Below, piece by piece: positions 51,729 through 59,813 of a stretch of 64,000 nucleotides of DNA (positions within the stretch are counted from its first letter, which is position 1; each line of letters begins with the position of its first letter). The notes below the pieces were generated by a model. The model saw only the letters and a program-made list of their open reading frames with translations, was not told where the DNA came from and searched no databases. Origin of the DNA: Ferribacterium limneticum (GTDB lineage Bacteria; Pseudomonadota; Gammaproteobacteria; Burkholderiales; Rhodocyclaceae); contig NZ_CP075191.1 in assembly GCF_020510625.1 (NCBI RefSeq), positions 4,131,501 to 4,195,500 of the forward strand. Direction: 5' to 3'. The position numbers were made by a program, and so were the translations under genes.

Positions 51729-52013
51729 ATGTCTGCCGCCATTTCCCCGCAAGCCATCGAAGCCCTGTTGCCGGAAGTCGCCGAACTGATTATTTCAGCG
51801 CTCAATCTCGACATGGCTGCGAGTGAAATCGAAGCCGATACACCGCTGTTCGGCGACGGCCTCGGCCTTGACTCGATTGATGTGCTGGAAATTGCGCTGG
51901 TCATTTCCAAGCAATACGGCTTCCAGCTGAAGTCGGACAACGAGGAGAACATCCACATCTTTTCCTCGTTGCGCGCCCTGACCGAACACATCGCCAGCCA
52001 GCGCAGCAAATGA
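51729..52013 (+). CDS. Acyl carrier protein (second of cluster)
   Basis: A 94-residue ACP with the phosphopantetheine serine at S49 in LGLDSIDVLEIAL. The N terminus is longer than in FabC-type ACPs, as in the ApeF-like carriers of aryl-polyene loci. It overlaps the next gene by 4 bases (ATGA). Confidence 0.9.
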   Translation: MSAAISPQAIEALLPEVAELIISALNLDMAASEIEADTPLFGDGLGLDSIDVLEIALVISKQYGFQLKSDNEENIHIFSSLRALTEHIASQRSK

Positions 52014-52672
52014 CCGCCACCCCGGCCCAGCTGCTGCGCGGCCTGGCCGTGGTCGTCTTTCTTGTGCTCTGGGCCTTGCTCGCCCATTTCGGCACGTCCG
52101 GCGAAAGCTCGGCCGATCTCTCGGTGCTGCTTGCCCTTGCCCCCATCGTCGCCGCACTCGGCCTGATGCTCTGGCGCAACACCCATCCGCTGCTGACCGG
52201 TAGCGTTATCGTCACCTCGCTCGGCGGGCTGGCCTGGTGGTGGCCGACCCTGCGCGAGAACATTCCGCTGCTGTTTTTCATCCAGCACCTCGGCGCCAAC
52301 CTGGCCCTGGGCACGCTGTTCGGGCGCAGCCTGCTCGGTGGCGGCGAAGCGCTGATCACCCAGCTGGCCAAGGCCGTGCATCACGGCGAAATTTCCGAGC
52401 GCAAACGGCTTTACACCCGTAAAGCGACACTGGCGTGGACGCTATTTTTCCTCGGCAACGCGCTGATCTCCTGCATTCTCTGGCTCTTGGCGCCGCAATC
52501 GGTATGGTCGGTCTTCGCCAACCTGTTGTCGATGCCGCTGCTGGCCGCCATGTTCGTCGCTGAACACATCTGGCGGGCGCATGCCCTGCCGCCGGAGGAG
52601 CGCCCAAGCATCGCCCAGGTCGCCCGGGCCTATCGCATGCACGGCAAACAGACGCCGCCGGCCAATCCCTGA
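52010..52672 (+). CDS. COG4648 membrane protein of polyene clusters
   Basis: A 220-residue protein with about six membrane helices, including LAVVVFLVLWALLAHFG and LAPIVAALGLMLW. It matches in position and character the COG4648 membrane proteins (ApeG-like) that nearly always sit between the ACPs and the AMP ligase in aryl-polyene clusters. Function unknown. It overlaps the ACP by 4 bases and the ligase by one base. Confidence 0.8.
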   Translation: MTATPAQLLRGLAVVVFLVLWALLAHFGTSGESSADLSVLLALAPIVAALGLMLWRNTHPLLTGSVIVTSLGGLAWWWPTLRENIPLLFFIQHLGANLALGTLFGRSLLGGGEALITQLAKAVHHGEISERKRLYTRKATLAWTLFFLGNALISCILWLLAPQSVWSVFANLLSMPLLAAMFVAEHIWRAHALPPEERPSIAQVARAYRMHGKQTPPANP

Positions 52673-54024
52673 TGAACACCGCGCCGCTGCTCGCCCATCG
52701 CGACCCCGACACCGTCTTCGCCTGGCGCCCGGATGGTCCGGTCAGCGTCGGCGACTATCTGGCCGACGTCGCGGCCCTGGCCGAACAATTGCCGGCCGCC
52801 GGCTACCTGCTCAACCTGTGCCACGACCGCTACCATTTCGCCGTCGGTTTCGCCGCCGGCCTGTTGCGCGGCATGACCAGCCTGCAGCCATCCTCCCAGT
52901 CGGCCGAGACCTTCCGCCGTCTGCAGGCCGACTATCCGGGTCTGGTCTGCCTGTGCGACGGACCGACCGAAACGCTGGACCTGCCGCGCTTCGATTTTCC
53001 CCCCTCGCCCCAGCGGGGAGAGGGGCCGGGGGAGAGGGGCGCACGGCCCATCCCGCAAATCCCGGCCGACCACCTGGCCGCCATCCTGTTCACCTCCGGC
53101 TCGACCGGCCTGCCACAGGCACAGCGCAAAACCTGGGGCAAGCTGGTGCAGAACGGCCGGGCTGAAGCCAGCGCGCTCGGGCTCGATCGCCAGCCGCACA
53201 CCATCGTCGGCACCGTGCCAGTCCAGCACAGCTACGGCTTCGAATCGACTTTCCTGCTCGCCCTGGCGGGCGGCGGCGCTTTCTGGGCCGGCAAACCGTT
53301 CTTCCCGCAGGACATCGCCAGCGCGCTGGACGCCGTACCGCAGCCGCGCCTGCTGGTGACCACGCCTTTCCACCTGTCGGCGCTTCTCGCCGCCGGCCTC
53401 GAACTGCCGCCGGTCGATCTGCTGCTTTCGGCGACCGCCCCCTTGTCGGCGACGCTGGCCGCCGAGGCCGAAGCCCGCACCGGCGCGACCATGCTGGAAA
53501 TCTACGGCTCGACCGAATCCGGCCAGCTGGCCAGCCGGCGCACCACCGAGGGCATGGCCTGGACGCTGCTACCCGGCGTTCGGCTGGAACAGACCGAAGA
53601 CCAAACGACCATCGCCTGCGACGGCCATGTCGAAGGTCGTGTCGCGCTGTCTGACCTGATCGAGCTCTTGCCCGACCAGCGTTTCCTGCTGCACGGCCGC
53701 CATGCCGACCTGATCAACATCGCCGGCAAGCGAACCTCGCTGGCCTACCTGAACCACCAGCTCGGCGCCGTCCCCGGCATCGTCGATGGCGCCTTCTTCC
53801 TGCCCGATGAGGAAGGCCCGGACGGCATCACCCGCCTGACCGCCTTCGTCGTCGCCCCCGGCATGACGGCCCGGCAAGTCACCGTCGCGCTACGCGAACG
53901 GATCGACGCCATCTTCCTACCACGGCCGCTGGTACTGGTCGACGAACTGCCGCGCAACAGCACAGGCAAGTTGCCGCGCAACGAACTGCAGGCGCTGTAC
54001 GCCGAAAAGGTCGGCCATGGCTGA
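52672..54024 (+). CDS. AMP-dependent acyl/aryl-ACP synthetase of polyene cluster
   Basis: A 450-residue adenylate-forming enzyme. The P-loop is FTSGSTGLPQAQRKTW, IYGSTESGQLASR is motif A5, and NSTGKLPRNEL near the C terminus supplies the catalytic Lys. It would activate the starter acid onto an ACP (ApeH-like role). A palindromic repeat at 53001-53039 is inserted in frame just before the P-loop, read as PSPQRGEGPGERG, so this linker is unusually long. It overlaps the next gene by 8 bases. Confidence 0.85.
   Translation: MNTAPLLAHRDPDTVFAWRPDGPVSVGDYLADVAALAEQLPAAGYLLNLCHDRYHFAVGFAAGLLRGMTSLQPSSQSAETFRRLQADYPGLVCLCDGPTETLDLPRFDFPPSPQRGEGPGERGARPIPQIPADHLAAILFTSGSTGLPQAQRKTWGKLVQNGRAEASALGLDRQPHTIVGTVPVQHSYGFESTFLLALAGGGAFWAGKPFFPQDIASALDAVPQPRLLVTTPFHLSALLAAGLELPPVDLLLSATAPLSATLAAEAEARTGATMLEIYGSTESGQLASRRTTEGMAWTLLPGVRLEQTEDQTTIACDGHVEGRVALSDLIELLPDQRFLLHGRHADLINIAGKRTSLAYLNHQLGAVPGIVDGAFFLPDEEGPDGITRLTAFVVAPGMTARQVTVALRERIDAIFLPRPLVLVDELPRNSTGKLPRNELQALYAEKVGHG
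53001..53039. repeat. CCCTC/GAGGG palindromic repeat, copy B, inside a gene
   Basis: CCCTCGCCCC-A-GCGGGGAGAGGGG followed by GGGGGAGAGGGG. Same element as at 446-506 and 58243-58280. It lies within the AMP ligase gene, in frame, between the N-terminal subdomain and the P-loop. Confidence 0.75.
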
Positions 54025-54328
54025 TTTTCACTGGCTCGTCCCGGCCGACCACCCGGCCTTCGCCGGTCATTTCCCCGGCAAGCCCATCGTGCCGGGCGTC
54101 GTGCTGCTCGACCGGGCCATCCTGTTCGCCGAACAACTGCTCGGCCAGCCCGATCTCGCCTGGCAAGTTGGCAACGCCAAGTTCTTCAGCCCGGTCGCCC
54201 CGGGCGAAGCGCTGGTTTTCACGCTGGAAGCCAAGGCCAGCGGCAGCATTGCCTTCACGGTGCGCGCTTTTGGCAACGCCGATGCGCGCGAAGTGGCCTC
54301 GGGCAGCCTGAAACCGCCCGCACCATGA
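54017..54328 (+). CDS. Hotdog-fold 3-hydroxyacyl-ACP dehydratase (ApeI-like)
   Basis: A 103-residue single hotdog domain. HPAFAGHFPGKPIVPGVVLL is the FabZ/FabA-type active-site segment with the catalytic His, and NAKFFSPVAPGEAL the substrate-tunnel strand. It is shorter than FabZ, as the ApeI-type dehydratases of aryl-polyene clusters are. It overlaps the ligase by 8 bases and the acyltransferase by 4. Confidence 0.87.
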   Translation: MADFHWLVPADHPAFAGHFPGKPIVPGVVLLDRAILFAEQLLGQPDLAWQVGNAKFFSPVAPGEALVFTLEAKASGSIAFTVRAFGNADAREVASGSLKPPAP

Positions 54329-55230
54329 GCGAGAAAAGCGAAGCTGACTGGCGCCGCCAGCAGGAGCGCAGCAATCTCGCCATCCTCAAGTTGATGGTGT
54401 GGATTTCGCTGACCTTCGGCCGCACCGTCGGCCGCATCGTGCTTGTCGGCATCGCCGCCTATTTCGTGCTATTTTCGCCCAAGGCCCGCCGCTTCAGCCG
54501 CAACTACCTGCACCTTGCCCTGAATCGCTGGGCCGAGTGGTCGGACGGTTTCCGTCATGTGTTCAGCTTCGCCAGCACCATCCACGACCGCATTTACCTG
54601 CTCAACGACCGTTTCGACCTGTTCGACATCGAGGTGATCGGCGCCGAAGCGGTCAATGAGGCGGCCCGAAACCATCCCGGCGCCTTGCTGATCGGTGCCC
54701 ATCTCGGCAGTTTCGAAGTGCTGCGCGCCGTCGGCCGGGGCAGGGAAGGGCTGCCGGTGGCAATGCTGATGTACGAGGAAAACGCCCGCAAGATCAATAC
54801 GACGCTGGAAGCGATCAACCCGGCGGCCAGCCAGGACATCATCCCGCTCGGCCGCATGGATTCGATGCTGCAGGCGCGCGACAAACTCGACGCCGGCTAC
54901 GCGGTAGGCATGCTGGCTGACCGCAGCCTGAGCGACGATGCCACGGTCGATTGCGAGTTCCTCGGCCAAAAGGCGCCGTTTCCACTCGGCCCCTGGCGTG
55001 TGGCGGCCATGCTGCGCCGACCGGTCTTCTTCATGACCGGCCTGTATCTGGGCGGCAACCGCTACCAGCTGCATTTCGAGCCGCTGGCCGATTTCTCGGA
55101 TACGCCACGCGAAGAACGCGACGCGGCGATCCGCCAAGCCATGCAACACTACGCCGACCGCCTGACGCATTATTGCCACCAGGCCCCGTACAACTGGTTC
55201 AATTTCTTCGATTTCTGGCAGAAAAAATGA
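54325..55230 (+). CDS. Lysophospholipid/LpxL-like acyltransferase
   Basis: A 301-residue membrane-associated acyltransferase. One N-terminal helix (about 38-55) is followed by the HX4E motif in GAHLGSFEVLRAV, and LADRSLSDDATVDCEFLG matches HtrB/LpxL-type enzymes. In aryl-polyene clusters an enzyme of this type links the polyene to a lipid anchor. It overlaps the dehydratase start by 4 bases. A palindromic repeat follows its stop. Confidence 0.87.
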   Translation: MSEKSEADWRRQQERSNLAILKLMVWISLTFGRTVGRIVLVGIAAYFVLFSPKARRFSRNYLHLALNRWAEWSDGFRHVFSFASTIHDRIYLLNDRFDLFDIEVIGAEAVNEAARNHPGALLIGAHLGSFEVLRAVGRGREGLPVAMLMYEENARKINTTLEAINPAASQDIIPLGRMDSMLQARDKLDAGYAVGMLADRSLSDDATVDCEFLGQKAPFPLGPWRVAAMLRRPVFFMTGLYLGGNRYQLHFEPLADFSDTPREERDAAIRQAMQHYADRLTHYCHQAPYNWFNFFDFWQKK

Positions 55231-55242
55231 CCCGCTTTAACC

Positions 55243-55324
55243 GTCGTTCCCGCGAAAGCGGGAACCCAGTAAGGTACAGAGATTTCGAGAAAAAGGCCTG
55301 GATTCCCGCCTGCGCGGGGATGAC
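55243..55324. repeat. GTCATTCCCGC paired palindromic element, copy 2
   Basis: An 82-base unit with the same arm structure as 6445-6525: GTCGTTCCCGC with its GCGGGAA hairpin, and ATTCCCGCC...GCGGGGATGAC, with an unrelated centre. Its last bases contain the ATG (55320) used here as the start of the LolA-like gene. Confidence 0.83.
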
Positions 55325-55889
55325 GTGGCGCGCAGTGATGGCCGGACTCCTGCTTGCCCTGGCTCTGCCGGCCAGTGCCGCCTTCGATGTCGGCCAGTTG
55401 ATGGGCGAACTGGCCAAACACAAGGGTGGCAAGGCCAAATTCGTCGAGAAGAAATTCATCGCCGTCCTCGACAAGCCGGTGATCTCGACCGGCGAAATGA
55501 CCTATACAGCACCGGATCGACTGGAGAAGCGAACGCTTACTCCAAAAGTGGAAACGCTGCTGCTTGACAAGGACATCCTGTCCATCGAGCGCGACAAACA
55601 GAAGCTGAGCATCAACCTGGCCAACCAGCCGGAAGCGCTGGCCTTCGTGGACAGCATCCGCGGCACCCTGTCCGGCAACCGGGCCGCGCTGGAGAAAAAT
55701 TACGCCCTCTATCTGTCTGGCGATTCGAGCAAGTGGGTACTCACACTGCTCCCCAGCGACCAGAAAATCGCCAGCATGGTCCAGCGCATCACCGTCAGCG
55801 GCATTCGTAACCAGGTGCGCGTCATTGAATACCTGCAGGCCGACGGTGACCGTTCGGTGCTGAATATCGACCCGATCGACGGCAAATGA
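55320..55889 (+). CDS. LolA-like outer-membrane carrier of polyene cluster
   Basis: A 189-residue LolA/LppX-type periplasmic carrier. A short signal peptide (MTWRAVMAGLLLALALPASA) is followed by FDVGQLMGELAKHKGGKAKF, typical of the ApeL-like LolA relatives in aryl-polyene loci, which ferry the lipid-linked product to the outer membrane. The frame is open far upstream, but ATG 55320, lying in the end of a repeat, or ATG 55338 gives a clean signal peptide. It overlaps the MMPL gene by 4 bases. Confidence 0.83.
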   Translation: MTWRAVMAGLLLALALPASAAFDVGQLMGELAKHKGGKAKFVEKKFIAVLDKPVISTGEMTYTAPDRLEKRTLTPKVETLLLDKDILSIERDKQKLSINLANQPEALAFVDSIRGTLSGNRAALEKNYALYLSGDSSKWVLTLLPSDQKIASMVQRITVSGIRNQVRVIEYLQADGDRSVLNIDPIDGK

Positions 55890-58225
55890 CCCGTCCGGCC
55901 GTCCGCGCTTTCCTGATCTGGCTGCTGGCCATGCTGGCTGGGGCGGTGGTCGTCTGGAACAGCCATTTCTCGGCCGACATGTCCTTCTTCCTGCCGGCCA
56001 AGCCGAGTGCCGAACAACAGGTATTGGTCGACCAGCTGAAGGAGGGTGTCGTCTCGCGGCTGCTAATGGTCGCCATCGAAGGTGGCGATGCGGCGCAACG
56101 GGCGAAGGCTTCGCGTGACTTGCGCGGCCGACTGGAAAAATTGCCCGAATTCGTCAGCGTTCAGAATGGTGAAGCCGGCAGCCTGGATGCCGACCGCGAC
56201 TTCCTGTTCGCGCACCGCTACCTGCTCAGCCCGGCCGTCAAGCCGGAACGCTTCACCGTCGATGGCCTGCGCGACGCTGTCGCAAACAGCATCGACCTGC
56301 TCGCCTCGCCGGCCGGCATGATGCTAAAGCCATTCCTGACGCGCGATCCGACCGGCGAGCTGGTCGAGATGGTCTCCGGCCTCAACGCCGGCGCCCAGCC
56401 CAATGTCCGCGATGGCGTCTGGGCCTCGCGCGATGGCGAACGCGCCATGCTGCTGATCCAGACCGCCGCCCTCGGTTCCGATACCGACGGCCAGGAGAAG
56501 GCAATCGGCCTGATCGGCAGCCAGTTTTCCGAAGCGGCGTCGGGCGGGGCACTGAGCCTCCAGCTTTCCGGCCCCGGCCTGTTCGCGGTCAAATCCAGGG
56601 CAACGATCAAGGGCGAAGTCAGCCGCCTATCGACCATCAGCACGCTGGCCATCATCGCCGTGCTGTTCTTCGTCTATCGCTCGGGCCGGCTGATGACCCT
56701 CGGCCTGCTGCCGGTACTCAGCGGCGCGCTGGCCGGCGTTGCCGCGGTCAGCCTGGCTTACGGCACCGTCTTCGGGATCACCGTCGGCTTCGGCTCGGCG
56801 CTGATTGGCGAGGCGGTCGATTACTCGATCTACTACTTCGTCCAGTCCAGCAAGCTCGGCGTCGAGCAATGGCGGGCGCGTTTCTGGCCGACCATCCGGC
56901 TCGGCGTGCTGACCTCGATCTGCGGTTTTGCCGCGCTGCTTTTTTCCGGCTTTCCCGGCCTGTCGCAACTCGGCCTCTATTCGCTGAGCGGCGTGCTGGC
57001 CGCCGCCATCGTCACCCGTTTCATCCTGCCACAGCTGGCTGGCAGCAATTTCGCGATGCGCGACCTCAGCCACCTCGGCCCGGTGCTCAAGCGCGGCATC
57101 ACGGTGCTGCAAGGCCTGCGCTGGCCGGTGATCCTGCTGACACTGGCGGCCATGGCAGTGCTTCTCGTTAATCGCGACCACCTGTGGCACCCCAATCTGT
57201 CGGCCCTGAGCACGGTCAGCGCCGAAGACGGCGCGGTCGATCAGGCCTTGCGCGCCGACATCTCGGCCCCCGACGCCCGCTACATGGCCGTGATCACCGC
57301 CCCGGACTGCGAAGCGGCGTTGCAGGCGGCCGAACGGGCCGGCCAGCAACTCGACGGCCTGATCGCCCAGGGCATCATCGGCGGCTACGACAGCCCGGCC
57401 CGTTTCCTGCCCAGCCAGGCCATGCAGGCGAGCCGCCGCGCCAGCCTGCCGACCGGCGAGGAATTGCAGGCCCGCCTGCAAGTCGCACTAACCGATTCAC
57501 CGCTGGCCGCCAACAAGCTGGGCGGTTTTATCGAGGATGTCGCCAAGACAAAGGGGCACGGCAGCCTGAGCCGCGAGGCGCTGAACGGCACAAGTCTGGC
57601 GCTGGCCGTCGATTCGCTGCTGCTGCAACGCCCGAACGGCTGGAGCGTGCTGCTGCCGCTGCGCCCGCCCGTCGGCAACAAGGAGGGTGATACGGGCGTC
57701 GATATCGCCATAGAGCCGGTACGTGCTGCGCTGGCGGGCAGTGGCGCCTTGTTCGTCGATATGAAAAACGAGTTCGACACGCTGTACAACGACTACCTGC
57801 ACGAAGCAACGCTGCTCTCGCTGGCCGGTTTTGTCGCCATCGTCGCACTGCTGGCGGTTACCCTGCGCTCGCCCCGGCGGCTGGCCACCGTGCTGCTGCC
57901 GCTGTTGATCGCCGTGGTGCTGGTCATCGCCGGCCTGCATCTGGCTGGCGAGCAACTGCATCTGCTCCACCTGATCGGCATGCTGTTGATCGTCGCTGTC
58001 GGCTCCAACTATGCGCTCTTCTTCGACCGCGCCGCCCGCGGCGAAGGGCTGGATACCCCGACACTGGTCTCGATGGCCGTCGCCAACCTGACCACCGCCA
58101 TCGGCTTCGGTACGCTGGCACTGTCCAATGTGCCGGTGCTGCACGCCGTCGGCGCCACCGTCGGCCCGGGCGCCATCCTGGCACTGCTGCTGTCAGCCTG
58201 TTTTGTCGGGCGCAAAAATGCCTAG
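55886..58225 (+). CDS. MMPL-family exporter of polyene cluster
   Basis: A 779-residue RND/MMPL transporter with about 12 helices: an N-terminal helix, a large periplasmic loop, five or six helices (LSTISTLAIIAVLFFVYRSG, FGSALIGEAVDYSIYYFVQS with the polar residues usual in proton relay), a second loop and the second helix block (LLHLIGMLLIVAVGSNYALF). It probably moves the lipid-linked product across or out of the inner membrane for the LolA-like carrier. It follows the ApeL-ApeM order. Confidence 0.9.
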   Translation: MTRPAVRAFLIWLLAMLAGAVVVWNSHFSADMSFFLPAKPSAEQQVLVDQLKEGVVSRLLMVAIEGGDAAQRAKASRDLRGRLEKLPEFVSVQNGEAGSLDADRDFLFAHRYLLSPAVKPERFTVDGLRDAVANSIDLLASPAGMMLKPFLTRDPTGELVEMVSGLNAGAQPNVRDGVWASRDGERAMLLIQTAALGSDTDGQEKAIGLIGSQFSEAASGGALSLQLSGPGLFAVKSRATIKGEVSRLSTISTLAIIAVLFFVYRSGRLMTLGLLPVLSGALAGVAAVSLAYGTVFGITVGFGSALIGEAVDYSIYYFVQSSKLGVEQWRARFWPTIRLGVLTSICGFAALLFSGFPGLSQLGLYSLSGVLAAAIVTRFILPQLAGSNFAMRDLSHLGPVLKRGITVLQGLRWPVILLTLAAMAVLLVNRDHLWHPNLSALSTVSAEDGAVDQALRADISAPDARYMAVITAPDCEAALQAAERAGQQLDGLIAQGIIGGYDSPARFLPSQAMQASRRASLPTGEELQARLQVALTDSPLAANKLGGFIEDVAKTKGHGSLSREALNGTSLALAVDSLLLQRPNGWSVLLPLRPPVGNKEGDTGVDIAIEPVRAALAGSGALFVDMKNEFDTLYNDYLHEATLLSLAGFVAIVALLAVTLRSPRRLATVLLPLLIAVVLVIAGLHLAGEQLHLLHLIGMLLIVAVGSNYALFFDRAARGEGLDTPTLVSMAVANLTTAIGFGTLALSNVPVLHAVGATVGPGAILALLLSACFVGRKNA

Positions 58226-58242
58226 GCGCCGGACCGAACTTA

Positions 58243-58280
58243 CCCTCGCCCCAACGGGGGAGAGGGTCAGGGAGAGGGGG
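58243..58280. repeat. CCCTC/GAGGG palindromic repeat, copy C, intergenic
   Basis: CCCTCGCCCCAACGGGGGAGAGGG followed by CAGGGAGAGGGGG lies 18 bases after the MMPL stop. It is the only intergenic copy of this family in the window. Confidence 0.75.
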
Positions 58281-58345
58281 CTTTCCACGGCACTAACGGC
58301 GAGTTTTTCGGTTGATGGAAAAAATCAGCCAAAATCGAAATTTTA

Positions 58346-58361
58346 CGTTTCACGTGAAACC
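58346..58361. promoter_or_regulatory. parS-like ParB-binding site, copy 2
   Basis: CGTTTCACGTGAAACC contains the perfect 14-base palindrome GTTTCACGTGAAAC, the core of the bacterial parS consensus; only the outermost bases differ. It ends 5 bases before the hydrolase ATG at 58367, replacing any normal ribosome-binding site there. Confidence 0.8.
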
Positions 58362-58366
58362 GCCGC

Positions 58367-59011
58367 ATGAGCCCCGCGTTGCGCACCCTGCGCCAGCTGA
58401 ACGGCGCCGATAGCCTGCTCCTCCTGCTCCCCGGCGCCTACATGACGCCCGAACACTTCGTCGAGCACGGCTTTTTCCGTGCCGTCGAGCAACGCCGGTT
58501 GAAACTCGACCTGATCGCCGTCGACCTTGGTCTGGATGCCGTTTCCAGCGGCGATGCGATTCCCGCCGTTGTCGAGCAAATCCTGATCCCCGCCCGCACC
58601 GACTACCGACGCGTCTGGCTCGGCGGCATCTCGCTCGGCGGATTGCTGTCGCTGGGCCTGAACGCCGATCACCCCGGCATCGTCGATGGCCTGTGCCTAA
58701 TCGCCCCTTACCCCGGCAGTCGGCTGACCACCAACGCCATCCGCCGGGCCGGCGGCCTCGATCTTTGGCAGCCGACCACCGAGGAAATGACCGATGCCGA
58801 AAATCGCGTCTATTGCTGGCTCAAGGCCCCGCCGGCCGACTTCCCGGTCTTCGTCGGCTACGGCACGGAAGACCGCTTCGCCGCAGGCATGAGCGCCATC
58901 GCCGCGCGCTTCCCTGCCGCCGCCCGCCACACCGTGCCCGGCGGCCACGACTGGCCGGCCTGGCAGATTTTGTGGGAACATTTCCTCGATTCCGGCCACT
59001 TCACCGCCTGA
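58367..59011 (+). CDS. Alpha/beta hydrolase in the polyene region
   Basis: A 214-residue alpha/beta hydrolase. LLLPGAYMTPEHF is the oxyanion loop, LGGISLGGLLSLG the nucleophile elbow (S in GISLG), VGYGTEDRF the acid region and PGGHDWPAW the catalytic His. It may be a thioesterase-like editing or release enzyme for the cluster, though it could be unrelated. It lacks a clear ribosome-binding site because a parS-like palindrome lies there. It ends one base before the deacetylase gene. Confidence 0.82.
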   Translation: MSPALRTLRQLNGADSLLLLLPGAYMTPEHFVEHGFFRAVEQRRLKLDLIAVDLGLDAVSSGDAIPAVVEQILIPARTDYRRVWLGGISLGGLLSLGLNADHPGIVDGLCLIAPYPGSRLTTNAIRRAGGLDLWQPTTEEMTDAENRVYCWLKAPPADFPVFVGYGTEDRFAAGMSAIAARFPAAARHTVPGGHDWPAWQILWEHFLDSGHFTA

Positions 59012-59012
59012 C

Positions 59013-59813
59013 ATGCCGACGCCCTGGAAACCGACCTTCGCCATCAAAGCCACGCTCGCGGTCCACGCAGCCGCAGCCGTCGGCTGCCTGATCGTGCCGT
59101 CGCTCTGGCCGTGGGCGGTCGGCGCTCTGGTCATCAACCACGCCATCATCACCACGGCCGGCCTGCTGCCACGCACGACCCTGCTCGGCCCCAACCTCAA
59201 CCGCCTGCCGGACGACGCCGTCGCCCGCCGCGAAGTCGCCATCACCATCGATGACGGCCCCGACCCGGAAGTCACGCCTCGCGTCCTTGATCTGCTCGAT
59301 GTCGCCAACGCCAAGGCCACCTTTTTCTGCATCGGCTGGCGCGCCCGCGAAAACCCGGCGCTGTGCCGCGAAATCGTCGCCCGCGGCCATCGCGTCGAGA
59401 ACCATGGCGACAGCCATTCCAAGGCCTTCGCCTTCTTCGGCCCCGGCCGCATGAAGGCCGATATCGCCGCGGCGCAAACTACCTTCGCCGGGATCACCGG
59501 CCAGGCGCCACGCTACTTCCGCGCCACGGCCGGCCTGCGCAATCCCTTCCTCGACGCCGTGCTGCACAAGCTCGGCCTCAAGCTGGCCAGCTGGACACGC
59601 CGCCCCTACGACACCCGCTGCGGTGACCCGGAAATTGTTCTCGAGCGCCTGAGCCGCGACCTCGGCCCCGGCGATATCCTGCTGCTGCACGACGGCCATG
59701 CCGCCCGTACTACCGACGGCCAGCCGGTTATCCTCACTGTTTTGCCGCGCCTGCTGGACACGCTGCGCCAACATCAACTCAACCCCGTCACGCTGCCCGA
59801 TCCCAAGCTATGA
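59013..59813 (+). CDS. Polysaccharide deacetylase (NodB-type)
   Basis: A 266-residue protein with two N-terminal hydrophobic segments (TLAVHAAAAVGCLIV, LWPWAVGALVINHAIIT) that anchor it, followed by a carbohydrate esterase family 4 domain: VAITIDDGPDPEVTP (catalytic and metal Asp), VENHGDSHSKAFAFF (metal His residues), and GDILLLHDGHA (catalytic His). It would remove N- or O-acetyl groups from a sugar or glycolipid. It overlaps the methyltransferase by 4 bases, so it belongs to the same transcript. Confidence 0.88.
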   Translation: MPTPWKPTFAIKATLAVHAAAAVGCLIVPSLWPWAVGALVINHAIITTAGLLPRTTLLGPNLNRLPDDAVARREVAITIDDGPDPEVTPRVLDLLDVANAKATFFCIGWRARENPALCREIVARGHRVENHGDSHSKAFAFFGPGRMKADIAAAQTTFAGITGQAPRYFRATAGLRNPFLDAVLHKLGLKLASWTRRPYDTRCGDPEIVLERLSRDLGPGDILLLHDGHAARTTDGQPVILTVLPRLLDTLRQHQLNPVTLPDPKL

